Positions 7,266 to 15,082 of a stretch of DNA of 26,695 bases are shown here, piece by piece. The stretch lies in contig CAYWFB010000018.1 in assembly GCA_964457415.1 (NCBI GenBank), positions 1-26,695 of the forward strand, given 5' to 3'. Position 1 is the first letter of the stretch. The number at the start of each line of letters is the position of its first letter. The position numbers and the translations under genes were made by a program. The notes beneath the pieces were generated by a model. The model did no database searches and had not been told where the DNA came from. It saw only the letters and a list, made by a program, of their open reading frames with translations. Source of the DNA: Fimenecus sp964457415 (lineage in GTDB: Bacteria > Bacillota > Clostridia > Oscillospirales > Acutalibacteraceae).

Positions 7266-8101
7266 AATTAAATCAGTTTTATGTTGACAATCTTATAAAG
7301 GAAGCAATCAGCGAAGATATTAACTATATCGACGTTTCAGCGGACTATTTAATCCCCGAGGACCAGCGCAATGACTCATATTTTGTAGCAAAGGCAGATG
7401 GCGTTCTCTGCGGTCTTGACATCGCAATGCGCGTTTTCACTCTTCTTGACGATACTTTCACATATACCGTTCATAAAAATGACGGTGACGAGGTTAAGGC
7501 AGGGGATTTAATCGTTGAATTCAACGGCAGAACTGCTTGTCTTTTAAAGGGAGAAAGAACTGCACTTAATATCATTCAGCATATGTCAGGTATTGCAACT
7601 GCAACAAACAAGGCAGTTAAGCTCTGCGAGGGCACAAATGCATCTGTAACAGATACAAGAAAAACACTTCCGGGACTTCGCGCGTTGCAGAAATATGCAG
7701 TAGTTTGCGGTGGCGGTAAAAACCACCGTTACAATCTTTCTGACGGTGCAATGCTTAAGGATAACCATATTGATGCAGGTGGCGGAATTACAAATGCCGT
7801 TGCAATTCTCCGCAGTAAGCTTGGTCATATGGTAAAAATCGAGGTTGAAACAAGAAACTTTGACGAGGTTAAAGAAGCAGTTTCAGCGGGTGCAGATATC
7901 ATTATGCTCGACAATATGAATAATGAACAGATGGCAGAATGTGTTAATTACATTGACGGCAGAGCAAAAACCGAAGCATCTGGCAATATCACTCTTGATA
8001 ATATTGCAGAGGTTGCAAAAACAGGCGTTGATATTATCTCTCTCGGCGCACTCACTCACTCCGTAAAAGCATTCGATATATCAATGAAAATGAAATCATG
8101 A
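7262..8101 (+). CDS. nadC: Nicotinate-nucleotide diphosphorylase (carboxylating), quinolinate phosphoribosyltransferase
   Basis: A 279-residue enzyme that converts quinolinate and PRPP into nicotinate mononucleotide, CO2 and pyrophosphate. Typical motifs are present: KGERTALNIIQHMSGIAT, the TRKTLPGLR substrate site, GGGKNHRYNLSDG with AMLKDNH, EVETRN, and the C-terminal GVDIISLGALTHS phosphate-binding segment. Length is normal for the family. It overlaps nadB by 4 bases and folC by 4 bases, so translation of the three genes is coupled. Confidence 0.96.
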   Translation: MKLNQFYVDNLIKEAISEDINYIDVSADYLIPEDQRNDSYFVAKADGVLCGLDIAMRVFTLLDDTFTYTVHKNDGDEVKAGDLIVEFNGRTACLLKGERTALNIIQHMSGIATATNKAVKLCEGTNASVTDTRKTLPGLRALQKYAVVCGGGKNHRYNLSDGAMLKDNHIDAGGGITNAVAILRSKLGHMVKIEVETRNFDEVKEAVSAGADIIMLDNMNNEQMAECVNYIDGRAKTEASGNITLDNIAEVAKTGVDIISLGALTHSVKAFDISMKMKS

Positions 8102-9345
8102 ATTATAACCAATCAGTAGACTATATTCATTCACTTCTGACCTTTGGAATTCAACCGGGGTTAGAGCGAATTTCAATGCTTCTCGATTTATTGGGCAATC
8201 CGCAAGAGAAAATCAAAACCGTGCATATTGCAGGTACAAACGGCAAGGGCTCAACCTCAACAATGCTTAGTAATATGCTCATAGCCGAGGGCAGAAAAAC
8301 GGGGCTTTTCACTTCGCCCTATGTTCTTGATTTCTGCGAACGTATACAAATAAACGGCGAAAATATCAATAAAGATATACTTGCCGAAAGCGTTACGAAA
8401 GTCCGAGAAAAAATAGAAGAATTAAATAAACAAGATATAATTATCACCGAATTTGAGGCTATCACCGCCGCCGCATTCCTTTGCTTTTATGAGCAGGGCT
8501 GTGAATGGGCAGTAATCGAAGTTGGTCTCGGTGGTCGATTTGATGCAACAAATGTATTGAAATCTCCCGAAGCCGTGGTAATTACTTCAATTTCTCTTGA
8601 CCATACCAAGATTTTAGGGGATACAGTCAGTCAAATCGCCTGTGAAAAATGCGGAATTATAAAAAACGGCACAAGGGTTGTGACTTCGCTTAATCAAAAG
8701 GCAGATGCCTTCAATGTAATCCGAAAATCCTGTGAGGATAAAGGCGCAAGGCTAATTTTCACTAATCCCAAAGTCGCACATATTACTGCCGATACAATCT
8801 TCGGCACAGAGTTTGTTTATAACAAAAATTCTTATAAAACAAGGCTCACGGGTAATCATCAGATTGAAAATACCGTCAATGCCATTGAAACGGCAAAGGT
8901 GCTCGGCATCGGCGAAAATGCAATTGCAAAGGGCATTGAAAACACGAGAATGCTTGCCCGTATGGAGATAATCGGCGAAAATCCTCTGATTATCCGTGAC
9001 GGCGGTCACAACGAGGGTTGCGCAAATGCACTTTACGATTTCCTTGTGAAATACAACGTGAAGAATATTAATATGTTAATCGGCTTAATGGCGGATAAGG
9101 ATGTTGAGGGTTATGTGAGCAGAATTGCACCCCTTTGCAAATCGGTTGTCACCGTAACACCGTCAAATCCGCGAGCCTTGAACGGCGCGGAGCTTAAAAA
9201 AATCGCAGAAAAATACTGCGAAAACTGCAAATTCATAAATAACTCCAAAGAGGGTTATAAATATATTCTTTCAAACTCAAAAGAAGATGATACAATACTC
9301 GTCTGCGGTTCATTCTATATGATGTCCGACATTTTTGGTGAATAG
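8098..9345 (+). CDS. folC: Folylpolyglutamate synthase / dihydrofolate synthase
   Basis: A 415-residue Mur-ligase-family enzyme that adds glutamates to folates (and may make dihydrofolate from dihydropteroate). Motifs are the ATP loop AGTNGKGST, the folate-binding stretch GLFTSPYVLDFCERIQING, EVGLGGRFDATN, SISLDHTKILGDT, HQIENTVNAIETA and the C-terminal DGGHN, where most relatives have DGAHN. It overlaps nadC by 4 bases. The link to NAD synthesis is only positional. FolC and FPGS activities cannot be separated from sequence alone. Confidence 0.94.
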   Translation: MNYNQSVDYIHSLLTFGIQPGLERISMLLDLLGNPQEKIKTVHIAGTNGKGSTSTMLSNMLIAEGRKTGLFTSPYVLDFCERIQINGENINKDILAESVTKVREKIEELNKQDIIITEFEAITAAAFLCFYEQGCEWAVIEVGLGGRFDATNVLKSPEAVVITSISLDHTKILGDTVSQIACEKCGIIKNGTRVVTSLNQKADAFNVIRKSCEDKGARLIFTNPKVAHITADTIFGTEFVYNKNSYKTRLTGNHQIENTVNAIETAKVLGIGENAIAKGIENTRMLARMEIIGENPLIIRDGGHNEGCANALYDFLVKYNVKNINMLIGLMADKDVEGYVSRIAPLCKSVVTVTPSNPRALNGAELKKIAEKYCENCKFINNSKEGYKYILSNSKEDDTILVCGSFYMMSDIFGE

Positions 9346-9365
9346 TTTGAGGAGGGGCAAATACT

Positions 9366-12300
9366 ATGTACAAAGATTTTATTGAAGACAGAATTAACGT
9401 GTTTCTTGAAGAATTCGAGAAGCTTATTATTAAAAAGAATGTTCCCATAACGGACTTTCTTTATAAGGAATGTGATTATAAGGTAGGCAACGATTTACCG
9501 GAAATCGACGATACATTCCGCGTATTTACTCCATATAAAGACCGTTGGGGCGGTAAAAAGGACAAGCACGCTTGGTTTTATAACGAGATTACTGTTCCTG
9601 CCGATTTCACAGACGGCGAAATTCAGCTCTCAGTAGCATCTGACGCCCGTCTTGGTTGGTGCGATATCAACCCTCAGTTTATCGCCTATGTTGACGGTAA
9701 ATTACAGCAGGGCATCGACAAAAATCACCGCGAGGTTTTCCTCACCGCAGGCACACACAAGGTTTATCTTTATGCTTATTCAGGCAGTGTTCATGACGAA
9801 TGGGTGGATTTTCTCACAAATCTTCAGTTGGTTGACGAGAAAACCCGCAAGATTTTCTATGATATAAAGGTTCCCTTTGAAATTCTCGCTTTCGAGGACG
9901 AGAATTCACGCAACTACTTTGAAATCAAAAAGCATCTTAATAATGCTCTCAATTTCATTGATATCCGCGAGCCATATTCAGCGGAATACTATGCTTCACT
10001 CGATAAAGCAGGGGAGTATCTTCAAAATGAGTTCTACGGTAAATATTGCCACGAGGGTGAAGTGCACGCATTCTGCATAGGTCATACTCATATTGACGTT
10101 GCGTGGGAATGGACTCTCGCACAGACTCGCGAAAAAGTTCTTCGTTCATTCTCAACTGTGCTCGCACTTATGAAGAAATATCCCGAATATAAGTTTATGT
10201 CAAGCCAGCCACAGCTTTATAAATACCTCAAAGAAGAAAGCCCCGAGCTTTACGAAGAAGTTAAAGAAATGGTAAAGCAGGGTCGTTGGGAAGTTGAAGG
10301 CGGTATGTGGGTTGAAGCCGACTGTAACCTTTGCAGCGGTGAAAGCCTTGTGCGTCAGTTCCTTTACGGCAAACGCTTTATGAAAAACGAGTTCGGCGTT
10401 GACAGTAAAATTCTCTGGTTGCCCGACGTTTTCGGCTATTCAGCGGCACTTCCGCAGATTCTCAAAAAATGCGGTGTTGATAAATTCGTAACATCAAAAA
10501 TCGGCTGGAACGAAATGAATAAAATGCCCTATGATACATTCATCTGGCACGGCATTGATAATACTCCCGTATTCACCCACTTTATGACCGCACAGGATAA
10601 GCACAGGGGAGTAGAGCCTGCAACAAATGTTACATATAATGCAAAGCTCAATGCAAATCAGCTTCGCGGTGCCTATGACCGTTATCAGCAGAAAGATTTG
10701 TATGATAATGTGCTCATCACATTCGGTTTCGGTGACGGCGGCGGCGGACCCATTCGTAAGGATTTGGAAAGCTTTGACCGCTTAAAGCACGGTATTCCCG
10801 GCACTTCAACACCAAAAATGGCTTTTGCAGGCGAGTTTTTTGACGATATCAAGGCAAAAACCGAGAATAATCCCCGAATTCCCCATTGGTCGGGCGAATT
10901 GTATCTCGAGTTCCACCGCGGAACATATACCTCACAGGCGAAGAATAAAAAGAATAACCGCAAATCTGAATTTATGCTTCAGCGTGCAGAGTCACTTTCA
11001 CTCATTGCCGAGCATTTGAATGGCTATAAATACCGTAAAGAAGATTTGCAGAATGCTTGGGAAACTGTGCTTCTTAATCAGTTCCACGATATTATTCCCG
11101 GCTCATCAATCCACGAGGTTTATGAGGTTTCTGACAAGGATTATGCCGATATTGCTAAAGTAGGCAACGGCGCAATTGAAAGTGCAACAAAGGCAATTGC
11201 AGAAAATGTAAGTGCCGATTATGTTGTTTTCAATCCCCATTCATTCGCAAATAGCGGTGCGGTTGAGGTTGACGGCAAATGTTATTATGTTGAGAATGTT
11301 GCTCCCAAGGGCTACAAGGCAATTACTCTCACAGACGAGCCCTCAAAGGTAACCGTTACAGAGAATTCAATCGAAAATGATTTCTTCCGTCTTACTCTCG
11401 ACAAAAAAGGCACATTCACAAGTGTTTTCGATAAGAGAAACAACCGCGAAGTGCTCAAAAAGGGTGCACGCGGTAATGTAATTACTGCTTATGAGGATTA
11501 CCCACGCGAGTATGATAACTGGGAAATCAGCAGTTATTATACCGAAAAGCATTGGGAAGCAGACGAGGTTCAATCCGTTGAAATTCTTAATGAGGGCGAG
11601 CGTGCAGGTCTTAAAATCACAAAGAAATTCAAGAACAGCACAATCGTGCAGAGCATTTACCTCTATAATAATATCGACAAAATCGACTTTGACACATATA
11701 TGGATTGGAAAGAATCCCACCTTGTGCTCAAAACCGCATTCCCAGTTGATGTAAATACAAATAAGGCAACTTATGATATTCAGTTCGGCTCTGTTGAGCG
11801 TCCAACTCATAAGAATACAAGCTGGGACGCAGCTCGTTTTGAGGTTTGCGCTCATAAGTATTGCGATTTGTCAGAGTTTGGCTACGGCGTTAGCCTTATG
11901 AATGACTGTAAATACGGTCACGCAATCCACGATGGTGTTATGAGCCTCACAATGCTCAAGTGCGGAACCTTCCCCGACCCCGATGCCGATAAGTGTGAGC
12001 ACAGATTTACTTATTCACTTTATCCCCACGCAGGCGATTACCGCGAGGCAGGCACAATCCAAAAGGCTTATGACCTCAATGTTCCCATGCTTGCAGTCAA
12101 GGGTGGCAAGGGTAATCTTCCAACAGAATATTCACTCTTCACAGTTGACGCAGAAAATGTAATATTTGAAACCGCCAAAAAAGCAGAAGACGGCGACAGT
12201 CTTATCCTCCGCGGATGTGAATATTACAACAAGCGCACAACCGCAAAAATTTCATTCGGTATGGATATTAAAAAAGCATACCTTTGCGATATGCTTGAAA

Positions 12301-12389
12301 ATAATACTGAAGAATTAGAGGTTTCAAATAACATTATCTCTGTAAACTTCAAACCTTATGAAATCATCACAATTAAAATAGAAAAATAG
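9366..12389 (+). CDS. Alpha-mannosidase, glycoside hydrolase family 38
   Basis: A 1007-residue retaining alpha-mannosidase without a signal peptide, so probably cytoplasmic and acting on imported mannosides. An N-terminal beta-rich domain (about 1-230) precedes the catalytic barrel with HTHIDVAW at about 240-247 (His242 and Asp244 likely bind zinc). WLPDVFGYSAALPQI at about 351-365 carries the probable nucleophile Asp354, and NQFHDIIPGSS the further zinc His. Long C-terminal beta domains follow, as usual in bacterial members. GAGGAGGGG precedes the ATG, which lies 20 bases after folC, so it can be read from the nad-fol transcript. Exact linkage specificity is not visible. Confidence 0.93.
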   Translation: MYKDFIEDRINVFLEEFEKLIIKKNVPITDFLYKECDYKVGNDLPEIDDTFRVFTPYKDRWGGKKDKHAWFYNEITVPADFTDGEIQLSVASDARLGWCDINPQFIAYVDGKLQQGIDKNHREVFLTAGTHKVYLYAYSGSVHDEWVDFLTNLQLVDEKTRKIFYDIKVPFEILAFEDENSRNYFEIKKHLNNALNFIDIREPYSAEYYASLDKAGEYLQNEFYGKYCHEGEVHAFCIGHTHIDVAWEWTLAQTREKVLRSFSTVLALMKKYPEYKFMSSQPQLYKYLKEESPELYEEVKEMVKQGRWEVEGGMWVEADCNLCSGESLVRQFLYGKRFMKNEFGVDSKILWLPDVFGYSAALPQILKKCGVDKFVTSKIGWNEMNKMPYDTFIWHGIDNTPVFTHFMTAQDKHRGVEPATNVTYNAKLNANQLRGAYDRYQQKDLYDNVLITFGFGDGGGGPIRKDLESFDRLKHGIPGTSTPKMAFAGEFFDDIKAKTENNPRIPHWSGELYLEFHRGTYTSQAKNKKNNRKSEFMLQRAESLSLIAEHLNGYKYRKEDLQNAWETVLLNQFHDIIPGSSIHEVYEVSDKDYADIAKVGNGAIESATKAIAENVSADYVVFNPHSFANSGAVEVDGKCYYVENVAPKGYKAITLTDEPSKVTVTENSIENDFFRLTLDKKGTFTSVFDKRNNREVLKKGARGNVITAYEDYPREYDNWEISSYYTEKHWEADEVQSVEILNEGERAGLKITKKFKNSTIVQSIYLYNNIDKIDFDTYMDWKESHLVLKTAFPVDVNTNKATYDIQFGSVERPTHKNTSWDAARFEVCAHKYCDLSEFGYGVSLMNDCKYGHAIHDGVMSLTMLKCGTFPDPDADKCEHRFTYSLYPHAGDYREAGTIQKAYDLNVPMLAVKGGKGNLPTEYSLFTVDAENVIFETAKKAEDGDSLILRGCEYYNKRTTAKISFGMDIKKAYLCDMLENNTEELEVSNNIISVNFKPYEIITIKIEK

Positions 12390-12433
12390 TGTGGAGTTAA
12401 AACTCCTATAATTCGCGTCGCAGACCCTTAATT

Positions 12434-12461
12434 CTGCATTCAGCACTCTGCATTCTGCATT
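12434..12461. repeat. Short CTGCATT direct repeats
   Basis: Three copies of CTGCATT (12434-12440, 12448-12454, 12455-12461) lie in the gene-free stretch just after the mannosidase. A weak hairpin GGAGTT/AACTCC (12393-12406) precedes them. This is low-complexity intergenic sequence with no assigned function. Confidence 0.55.
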
Positions 12462-12468
12462 AAAAAAA

Positions 12469-12637
12469 CCGACGGTGTGAATAAGTGTTGTTCTTAACGG
12501 AGAATTTGAAAATCCTTCAACTTCCGTCGAGAACCAGCATCGCCTTTGTAAGTACAAATGCAGTTGGGCAGAAGCCCAAACCCACTAACAACAGAAAAGA
12601 GAAGATTCGTATGGTAACGAGTCTTCTCTTTCTTTTT
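12469..12637 (+). other. Candidate structured RNA ending in a terminator
   Basis: No ORF is supported here, but there is an ordered set of stems on the plus strand: CGACGG/CCGTCG (12470-12475 with 12524-12529), a TTTGT/ACAAA stem with loop AAGT (12545-12558), TTGGGC/GCCCAA with tetraloop AGAA (12564-12579), then a strong terminator. This layout resembles a small non-coding RNA of about 170 bases or a 3' leader, but I do not match it to a known family. The upstream TATAAT at 12407-12412 lacks a good -35 box. Read on the minus strand, the CGACGG/CCGTCG stem is followed by seven T residues, so that strand could also terminate here. Confidence 0.35.
12596..12637 (+). terminator. Strong rho-independent terminator
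   Basis: A 15-bp stem AAAGAGAAGATTCGT/ACGAGTCTTCTCTTT (one G-U pair) with loop ATGGTA is followed by TCTTTTT. It is about 200 bases beyond the mannosidase stop, which is far for that gene and leaves room for a separate transcript. Confidence 0.85.
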
Positions 12638-12640
12638 GTC

Positions 12641-12810
12641 TGTATAGTGATATGCTGACTTTGGTCAGCGTGTTATTTTCGCTTTGCGAAAGTGATATTA
12701 AGCCTCTAAAGGCTTAGTGTTATTCTATTCGCCCATAACTTGCGAAGCAAATATCACTCGGCGTTAGCTGAATATCACTGCGAAGCAATAAAACTCGCCG
12801 CGAGGCGAAT
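12641..12810. repeat. Array of short hairpins with GTGATATT/AATATCAC separators
   Basis: Seven small stem-loops follow one another: GCTGAC/GTCAGC (12654-12669), TTCGC/GCGAA (12678-12690), AAGCCT/AGGCTT (12700-12715), TTGC/GCAA (12740-12750), TCGGC/GCTGA (12758-12771), TGC/GCA (12779-12787) and TCGCC/GGCGA (12795-12808). Stem sequences differ, but the linkers are conserved. They read AGTGATAT or AGTGTTATT in the left half and its reverse complement AATATCACT in the right half, so the array is inverted about a centre near 12730. No ORF is present. Confidence 0.75.
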
Positions 12811-12842
12811 AAAACCGCCCAACTTCTTTGTGAGAAGTTGGG
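12811..12842 (-). terminator. Terminator of the topB operon
   Basis: A 9-bp stem CCCAACTTC/GAAGTTGGG with a 7-base loop (12842-12818) starts 3 bases after the topB stop on the minus strand and is followed by CGG and TTTT. Confidence 0.7.
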
Positions 12843-12845
12843 AAG

Positions 12846-15080
12846 TTAATACTCCGGAGGCGGCTCGGGGAGAGGGGCGTCCTCGGGGGCGACCTCGATG
12901 GGCCCTGCGGGGGCGGCGGTCCTTTCGGGAAATTCAAATTTGAAGCCGTTTCCTTCAAGTCTGAGGGTTGCATCGAATTTTTTGCCCGCCTTTGAGGTGA
13001 AGCCTTTCAAAAGTCCCGTGGTGCCGGAGGATAAAAGGCGTTTTGCCATAGCCTCCGTGATAGCTTTTCCGCACACCTTGGTACCGATCGAAAAGTCACA
13101 GCCATTTTTGTATTTCTCGCAGGCGTATCGGTATTTTCCGTGCTTCACGTCACCTCCGCAAAGGGGGCATTTGCCAACGGTCTCGCCCGTTGCTTCCTCG
13201 GTTGCCGCAGCGGTCGGCGGCGGCGACGGAGTGAACTCGAGCTGTGAATCAAACACAGCGCGGATCTCCTTTTCTGCAACGGCGATGCTGTCGCGCACCG
13301 TCGCCTCGCCGCGGAACACGCGCTTTAATGAAACGCCTACCTCAGCGGTCTTGTATTTGTCCATTCCGATGCCCATTCGGGAGAGGGATTCGATCATATA
13401 TTCTCCCATAGGAAGGATGGTGTAAACGTCCTTTGTGAGCGCAATATACTCGGATCTTCGTGCGTTATCTATGATGCCCGTGCGCGTTGCCTCTGTGCCA
13501 AGCTCAAGACCCGAGAGCATTGCGCGGTATTCCGCATCGTCGTTTTCGGCGGTGTCGTCCTCTGCTTCTGCATCGTCCTTTACGGACGATTTCGACTTTT
13601 TATCGTCGCGGAAGGGGTTTTTCAGATAAGAATTGAGAGTTTCGATAGTATAATGCTTGGGCGGCTGAGTCTCCTTTTCCGTAGGCTTGAAATCGACCGC
13701 GATCTCGTCACCCTCGGAAAGCTTCGGCAGAAGCTTATCCTTTGTTGAGTAGTCGTCGTAGCGCGTCCAGCCCGGCTCAAGCATAACTGTACCCTTCAGC
13801 GTGAAGGTCTCCGTGCCGCCGCCGCAGTCAAACTTTACGGCGGTTTTAAGTATCACGCAGTCCTCAGCACAGAAAACGGCGGCAAAGCGACGGAATACGG
13901 TGGAATACACCTGCATCTCACGCTCTGTGAGTTTTGACTTATCGGGTATCTTGTAGGTGGGCGTCAAGGCAGAGTGAGACTCTATCTTGGAATCGTCGAA
14001 GATGGACTTCTTATGCTTGAACTCCACGTTGTAGCCAAGATTTTTCACAAGAGCGAGAATGTCCTTCACCTTGGAGGTTTCGGCCTCGGCAAGATACTCG
14101 GAGTTTGTTCGCGGATATGAAAGGTATCCCTTTTCATAAAGGCTTTGCACGATATCGAGAGATTCCTTCATGGACATTTTATATTTCTTACCAAGCACGT
14201 TCTGGAGCTTGGAAAGGGAATAGAGCTTGCCTGGATTCAGCACCTCGCGCTTTTCCGAAACGGAGGTGACCCTGCCGGGACACGCGTTCAGCTTAGCGGC
14301 GTAAGCGGCGGCTTTTTCGTATTCCTCAGGCTCAAATTTCTTTTTCGATAAAAGCTCGATGGGGACCCCGTCGTGTTCTGTTTTCGACGCGATACCGAAA
14401 TATTTCTTCGGCACGAAATTGCGTATCTCCATGTCGCGGTCGTATATAGCCTTGACGATAGGCACGATAACGCGGCCTACCCGCAGAAGAGAGCCTGCGC
14501 GGATGGTAGCGTATCGGGTGAGATTGACTCCGTAAAGCCAGTCAATGTAGGTGCGTGCGAAGCCTTCGTTTGCAAGACCCTCGTATTCGGACTCGGGTTT
14601 CATATCGGAAAGTGCGGCGCGCACCGTCTGCGGAGTCTGGTCGGGGAGCCAAAGACGCATAAAGCGCTTTTTAGCAAGTCCTCGCGTGCCAAGGGCGTTT
14701 TCCACGCAAAGGCGTACTATGATCTCACCTTCACGGTCTGCGTCTCCGGCGTTAACGATAACGTCAATGTCCTCGCGGCGGCAGAGCTTCTTGATCGTTT
14801 CAAACTGCTTTTTTACACCGGGATCGATCTTTCCGCCGTCACCGTGCTTCAGCTCAAACTTGAATTCCGAGGGGAAGCAGGGGAGCTCCTCGAGTCGCCA
14901 GCGACGTGTCGCGCTGCCGGTGTAGGCTTCGATATCCGCAAGGGAGAAAAGATGGCCGAACGCCCAGGTGATTATGTAGTCGCCGCTTTCGAGATAACCG
15001 TCGCGTCGCTCTGCCTTGCCGATAGCGGAGGCGATGTTGCGCCCCAGTGACGGTTTTTCGGCAATTATGAGAGTTGCCAT
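12846..15080 (-). CDS. topB: Type IA DNA topoisomerase (topoisomerase III)
   Basis: A 744-residue topoisomerase that relaxes and decatenates DNA by single-strand passage. The TOPRIM domain has IIAEKPSL (catalytic Glu8) and GDADREGE (113-119). The active-site tyrosine is Tyr322 in GYLSYPRTNSEYL. A C-terminal zinc finger begins CPLCGGDV and includes YACEKYKNGC, followed by a topoisomerase C-terminal repeat and an Ala/Pro-rich tail. The usual GRVQTPTL segment reads GRVIVPIV (about 202-209), an unusual substitution. Its ribosome binding site GAGGAG is formed by the last codons of the upstream gene, which stops 2 bases before this start, so the two are tightly coupled. Topoisomerase III genes also travel on conjugative elements, but no such genes are seen here. 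Confidence 0.93.
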   Translation of the reverse strand: MATLIIAEKPSLGRNIASAIGKAERRDGYLESGDYIITWAFGHLFSLADIEAYTGSATRRWRLEELPCFPSEFKFELKHGDGGKIDPGVKKQFETIKKLCRREDIDVIVNAGDADREGEIIVRLCVENALGTRGLAKKRFMRLWLPDQTPQTVRAALSDMKPESEYEGLANEGFARTYIDWLYGVNLTRYATIRAGSLLRVGRVIVPIVKAIYDRDMEIRNFVPKKYFGIASKTEHDGVPIELLSKKKFEPEEYEKAAAYAAKLNACPGRVTSVSEKREVLNPGKLYSLSKLQNVLGKKYKMSMKESLDIVQSLYEKGYLSYPRTNSEYLAEAETSKVKDILALVKNLGYNVEFKHKKSIFDDSKIESHSALTPTYKIPDKSKLTEREMQVYSTVFRRFAAVFCAEDCVILKTAVKFDCGGGTETFTLKGTVMLEPGWTRYDDYSTKDKLLPKLSEGDEIAVDFKPTEKETQPPKHYTIETLNSYLKNPFRDDKKSKSSVKDDAEAEDDTAENDDAEYRAMLSGLELGTEATRTGIIDNARRSEYIALTKDVYTILPMGEYMIESLSRMGIGMDKYKTAEVGVSLKRVFRGEATVRDSIAVAEKEIRAVFDSQLEFTPSPPPTAAATEEATGETVGKCPLCGGDVKHGKYRYACEKYKNGCDFSIGTKVCGKAITEAMAKRLLSSGTTGLLKGFTSKAGKKFDATLRLEGNGFKFEFPERTAAPAGPIEVAPEDAPLPEPPPEY

Positions 15081-15082
15081 GC

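Noticed and set aside
12469..12637. Known riboswitch, SRP RNA, tmRNA or 6S RNA
   Set aside because: None of the conserved motifs of these RNAs that I can recall is present, so it is left as an unnamed candidate.
12641..12842. CRISPR array or integron attC-like array
   Set aside because: There is no constant repeat of 25-40 bases and no cas or integrase gene; stems differ and only short linkers are shared.
14373..15050. Plus-strand ORF of 225 residues
   Set aside because: It is antisense to the conserved N-terminal part of topB, with no initiation signal.
12846..15080. Conjugative element marked by topB
   Set aside because: No relaxase, type IV secretion gene, integrase or attachment site is visible nearby.
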